Origin: Caldatribacterium sp964426875
GTDB taxonomy: Bacteria; Atribacterota; Atribacteria; Atribacterales; Caldatribacteriaceae
Assembly (NCBI GenBank): GCA_964426875.1
Contig: CAYRSB010000002.1
Coordinates: forward strand, 1 to 64,000
Direction: 5' to 3'
DNA: 64,000 bases
Positions 60,632 to 64,000 of the stretch are shown piece after piece (the first letter of the stretch is position 1; each line of letters starts with the position of its first letter). The notes under the pieces were generated by a model. It was not told the origin of the DNA. It was given only the letters and a program-made list of their open reading frames with translations, and made no database searches. A program made the position numbers and the translations under genes.

Positions 60632-61195
60632 GTGGAACAAATCCTCTTTGTTATCCTCTTTTGCACGTGGGGAAGTATGGATTTCTACCTCTTTTTTCTC
60701 CGCCGCCCGAAGGAGCACATCTTTTTGGTTGAAAGGCGAAGTAAGTATGTGCTCCTTATCTTTGTCCTCTTTGGCCTTTTGGGGGGATTTGCCGTTGTAC
60801 CAGGAACTGTGGAAGCTTTTCGAGAGCCCTTTTCTTCCTCCCGCTACCTTGCTTTCCTCTTCATGCCTTTGGGGATTGCCTTGCGAATAGTAGCAGTGCG
60901 CCAGCTGGGTCCTTGTTTCTCTATAGATTTGGGATTGAATCGGGAGGCGAGGCTCTATACTGGAGGCCTGTATTCCATTGTTCGTCATCCTTCCTACCTG
61001 GGAGAAATTCTTTTCTGCAGCGGCGTGGCCCTTGCCTTGCATCACCCTGTGGCATCACTGCTTGCCTTTTTTCTGCCCCTTTTGGCTTTTCTCTACCGTG
61101 TCCGTCTGGAGGAGAAAATACTCCTTAAGATGCTAAAGGACGAGTACCTTCATTACCTCAAAAGGACCTATTGCCTGGTTCCCTATCTCTACTGA
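60632..61195 (+). CDS. Isoprenylcysteine carboxylmethyltransferase/PEMT-like membrane protein
   Basis: The 187-residue protein has about five membrane segments and the family motif GLYSIVRHPSYLGEIL, followed by EEKILLKMLKDEYLHYLKRTY. ICMT-like enzymes use S-adenosylmethionine to methylate membrane substrates; bacterial members are of unknown target. GTG 60632 is preceded by AGGAGG. It lies 14 bp after the ATPase gene and may be co-transcribed. Confidence 0.82.
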   Translation: MEQILFVILFCTWGSMDFYLFFLRRPKEHIFLVERRSKYVLLIFVLFGLLGGFAVVPGTVEAFREPFSSSRYLAFLFMPLGIALRIVAVRQLGPCFSIDLGLNREARLYTGGLYSIVRHPSYLGEILFCSGVALALHHPVASLLAFFLPLLAFLYRVRLEEKILLKMLKDEYLHYLKRTYCLVPYLY

Positions 61196-61398
61196 GGGAG
61201 ATTGTCGGAAAATTTTTCGCAGCTTGCGCAAAAGAGAATCTCCTTTCGAGTACCGGTACGTGGTGGTTGGCTTTGGGGGGTCTTCCTCCACCTGGTTCAT
61301 TCCTTGTTGCTCCTTTTTGGAAAGCGGAAGGATTGGGAGAGGTGAGAGTAAGAAGGTCTCATCGTTGTGCTATAATATTTCTGTGAACACCTGTAACT
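61196..61398. other. Spacer with a promoter before the LacI remnant
   Basis: The spacer holds TGCTATAAT at 61368-61376, an extended -10 promoter, 23 bp before the LacI fragment. No gene is recognised in the rest. Confidence 0.5.
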
Positions 61399-61698
61399 AT
61401 GATGCCCAGAAAGCGGCCAACCGTTAGGGATATCGCTTTGATTTCCGGGTCTTTCCTTGGTACGGGGAATAGAGTAATCAATGGGAGAGCAAAGATTCGT
61501 TCTCAAGCCTGGGAGAAGATCCTGGCTATCGCGAAAAACGTGGGATATAAACCCAATCGAGTGGCCGGCGTCCTAACTCGAAAAGCCCCCGTTTTTGCCG
61601 TTGTTTTTCCCGGGAACCCCACTGCTTCCGAAAGATGTTCAAAGAGGAAAACCAGCGCGACAGCCCAACTTAGAGATTTATGGGATTGTCTTCGGTGA
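61399..61698 (+). pseudogene. Truncated LacI-family regulator (HTH remnant)
   Basis: The 99-residue frame has the LacI N-terminal helix-turn-helix and hinge: RPTVRDIALISGSFLGTGNR then VINGRAKIRSQAWEKILAIAKNVGYKPNRVAG. Key HTH positions differ from the usual SxGTVSRV (here FLGTGNRV). The protein stops soon after the linker, and the sugar-binding domain of about 270 residues is missing. It probably once controlled the adjacent sugar-type binding protein operon. Whether the stump is made is unknown. Confidence 0.75.
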
Positions 61699-61771
61699 AG
61701 GAAGTGAAAGGCTTTGGAAGAGGGGAATAGTATGAAGCAAACGCAAAGAACCATTTAAGGAGGTGGAGGGA

Positions 61772-63669
61772 ATGAAGGGGAAAGTTGTAGTTTTGACGGT
61801 TTTGGGGTGTGTATTCCTTTGGATAGCTTCTGCCCTGGCTCAACTTCCTGCAGGAATACCTCGTGAAGAGACTCTCATATGTGCACAACTTACCGGACGG
61901 GTGGGTACTCCTACAAACTTTAACGAATGGGCGGGATGGCGATGGCAAGATCGAGGAACCCAGCAACTAGTTCATGAGCCTCTCTGGACGGTCGATTATG
62001 CCACTGGTCAAATTATTCCTGGCTTAGCTGCAAAGCTTCCTCAATATAATGAGGATTTTACTCAAATGACGATCTTTTTGCGTCAAGGGATAGTGTGGAA
62101 TGATGGAGTACCTTTTACTGCCGATGACGTAGTCTATACCATTGGCCTCCATATGCGTGTTCCCGAACTTCTGTATCATGGACCGATTTCAGAATTCGTG
62201 GAAGAGGTAGAGAAGGTCGACGATTATACCGTGGTGGTGCATCTTAAAAAACCTAACTCTCGTTTTCACACTAATTTTCTGGACCGTTGGGGATGTTTGC
62301 GCATCTGCCCAAACATGTCTTTGAAAAGGTGGGAGATCCGATAACTTTTGAGTTCAATCCTCCTGTGGGTTGTGGACCGTATGTCCTTTCGGATTACGAT
62401 CCAGCTGGTTTCTGGACATTGTGGGAACGAAGGGAAGAGTGGGATAAAACTCCCACGGGGATACTCTACGGTAGGCCCCAACCGAGGTATGTGCTATTTC
62501 GAGCTTTTGAATCGGAAGAGGCTAAGGTTTTGGCGCAGCTTCGCCATGAATTGGATGCTACTGACTATACCTTGGAAGCGTTACGGGCGGTGCTGGATAA
62601 AGGGGAAACAGTTCGGGCCTGGAAAAGGGAATGGCCCTGGGTAGAGTATCTCCATCCTTGCATTACTGGAATAGTTTTCAACAACGCTGTTGCTCCTTAT
62701 AATCTCAAGGAAGTTCGCTGGGCTTTGCTTTTAGCCATCGATATTGCCGAGTACATGTCTGTGGCCAACGATCTTATCGGTGCAGTAAGTCCTATTCACC
62801 TTCCCTGGGTACGTGCATATATGGAACCGCTTTTTAAGCCTATGGAGGAATGGCTGACTGATCTCACCATCGACTTAGGTAACGGCGAAACGTTCAAACC
62901 TTATGATGCAGAAGTTCCCCTAAAGCTTGCTCAGGCAGCGAAACAGAGGGGATATCCGGTACCGGAGGATCCCCAGGTTATTCGAGAGATATTTGGCATG
63001 GGTTGGTGGAAACACGCACCCGAAGCAGCAGAGAAACTCCTTATGGAAAATGGTTTCCGGCGAGATGCCAGTGGGAAATGGCTCCTTCCCGATGGTTCTC
63101 CTTGGAAGATCAACGTTACTGCTGCTGTGAATCCCTCTCATCCTCCTTACAGAAACGCCGTGGCTGTAGCGGAACAATGGAGGAAATTCGGTATCGATGT
63201 CGTTGTAACCCCTACTGAAGCGTTTGAGAGTATGGTCATGTTGGGGCAGTTTGAAGTGTGTACAACCTGGCCCTCCCGAGAGCCCTGGGGTGTGGGGATG
63301 GATCTTTACCGAACCTTTATGTTGTGGCATTCTAAATTGTTTGCTCCTATAGGTCAGTCTGTGACGGCTGCGCCTGGTGCCTCTGCACGATGGTATGATC
63401 TCCGCCTGGACAAGCTCATAGAGCAAATGGAGCAGGTCAATCCGTTTGCCGAAGAAACCCTTCGTCTTCTCAACATTGAAGCCTTAAAGATTGTAGTTGA
63501 AGAAATGCCCACTATTCCCACTTTTACTTATCCATCGGCGTTGGCGTGGGATGAATACTATTGGACCAACTGGCCAGGAGCAGAAAACCCCTATTCGCAA
63601 CCCTTTCATCATTGGCCTAACTTTAAGTACATGTTACCCTTCTTGAAATCGGCAAAATTGTTGTGTTAG
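61772..63669 (+). pseudogene. Family 5 solute-binding protein, frameshifted
   Basis: ATG 61772 follows AAGGAGGTGG and opens a signal peptide (to about SALAQ) and the first 190 residues of a family-5 SBP (VPFTADDVVYTIGLHM, VEKVDDYTVVVHLKKP). The frame is lost at the GGGG run 62289-62292. It continues in the next frame as WGMFAHLPKHVFEKVGDP through YYWTNWPGAEN and ends at 63669, about 630 residues in all. The single homopolymer indel may be a consensus error, in which case the gene is intact. The protein is long and Trp-rich and resembles oligosaccharide-binding members of the family. It sits after a LacI remnant, which fits a sugar role. Confidence 0.85.
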
Positions 63670-63880
63670 TGTAAGTTTGTAGTAGGGATTTTGAATGGTA
63701 TTCTGAGAGGGGGTGGTTGATGCTGCTTTTTTCAGGATCCGTATCGTCGGGAGTTTGGGGCGAAAGCGGTACTTTTTCGATTCCTGGTAGAAGGAGTGGT
63801 TCTTCCTTCCCATTTTTACTCCGGACCGGTGATGGTAGTGTGGAGTAGAATGAAATTTTACTATTCGGAGGAGAGAAGAT
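63670..63880. other. Spacer with a possible small coding remnant
   Basis: Between the two binding-protein genes one frame (about 63733-63882) reads QDPYRREFGAKAVLFRFLVE, then GVVLPSHFYSG. It has no ribosome site and may be the end of a lost gene, perhaps aminotransferase class III, or chance. Confidence 0.25.
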
Positions 63881-64000
63881 GAAGAGGTGGGTTTTCGCTG
63901 GGTCTTTGATTGCGTTGCTTGTGCTCGGTCTTTCCGTGACCTTTGCCGTGGATTTGACCGTGTGGTCCTCTCCGGACAACGCTGATGCTTTGTATGAACT
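63881..64000 (+). CDS. Extracellular sugar-binding protein, N-terminal part (cut by window end)
   Basis: ATG 63881 follows GGAGGAGAG. The 40 visible residues are a signal peptide (residues 1-25, ending VTFA) and the start of a mature domain, VDLTVWSSPDNADALYEL. This is the usual opening of family-1 (MalE-like) sugar-binding proteins. The remainder lies outside the window. Confidence 0.75.

Overview
The window reads as a scaffold from a fermentative, probably thermophilic anaerobic bacterium. It is gene-dense with short spacers, many GTG and TTG starts and strong AGGAGG-type ribosome sites. It carries an electron-bifurcating HydABC [FeFe]-hydrogenase, a sensory [FeFe]-hydrogenase, HydF, a T-box leader, a cobalamin riboswitch, housekeeping sigma promoters and many ABC and symport transporters. 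The mix suits Atribacterota (OP9/Caldatribacterium-like), Thermotogota or thermophilic Firmicutes-like anaerobes; no marker in the window fixes the lineage. A run of 100 Ns (29462-29561) shows that this is an assembled scaffold.

Layout. 1-4.8 kb: two small lipoproteins, endonuclease III (minus), then a sodium/solute symporter, a zinc alcohol dehydrogenase and a radical SAM/SPASM enzyme overlapping end to end. 4.8-10.1 kb (minus): purH, aspA, hydF and a DRG/Obg-type TGS GTPase. 10.2-14.9 kb: PfkB-family kinase, MgtC-like protein, hisS and aspS (with a non-discriminating signature). 15-18.1 kb: secreted protein, exported PIG-L deacetylase and ddl, closed by a strong terminator. 18.1-18.6 kb (minus): a split desulfoferrodoxin. 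18.7-22.9 kb: MarC, MFS, PHP, sirtuin and S1 proteins. 23-24.2 kb: a broken iron alcohol dehydrogenase. 24.3-28.9 kb: phosphoesterase, DUF554 (apparent ACG start), AI-2E-type permease, glycosyltransferase, a small Cys-rich protein, a cyclase and a TPR protein. 29-30 kb: a gene-poor stretch with the scaffold gap, flanked by an identical 55-bp sequence.

30-40.7 kb: class II aldolase, B12-binding radical SAM protein and metallo-beta-lactamase-fold protein, then the hydrogenase locus. That locus holds a [2Fe-2S] thioredoxin-like protein, a HydS-type sensory hydrogenase with a PAS domain, a PP2C/SpoIIE phosphatase, and hydC-hydB-hydA. 40.7-42.7 kb: a broken ABC-2 exporter. 42.7-48.1 kb: a serine T-box leader followed by a catalytically odd aminotransferase, serA, archease, rtcB and serS. 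The latter places RNA repair and ligation genes under apparent serine-tRNA control. 48.1-51.2 kb: Gfo/Idh/MocA oxidoreductase, NDP-sugar epimerase and zinc alcohol dehydrogenase. 51.2-52.7 kb (minus): a cobalamin riboswitch with a probable alpha-ribazole transporter and kinase. 53-60.6 kb: two tandem M29-like peptidases with a full oligopeptide ABC transporter. 60.6-64 kb: a methyltransferase-like membrane protein, a LacI remnant, a frameshifted family 5 binding protein, and the start of another sugar-binding protein cut by the window edge.

Several genes carry stops or frameshifts, some at homopolymer runs. Assembly error and true decay therefore cannot be separated from the sequence alone.
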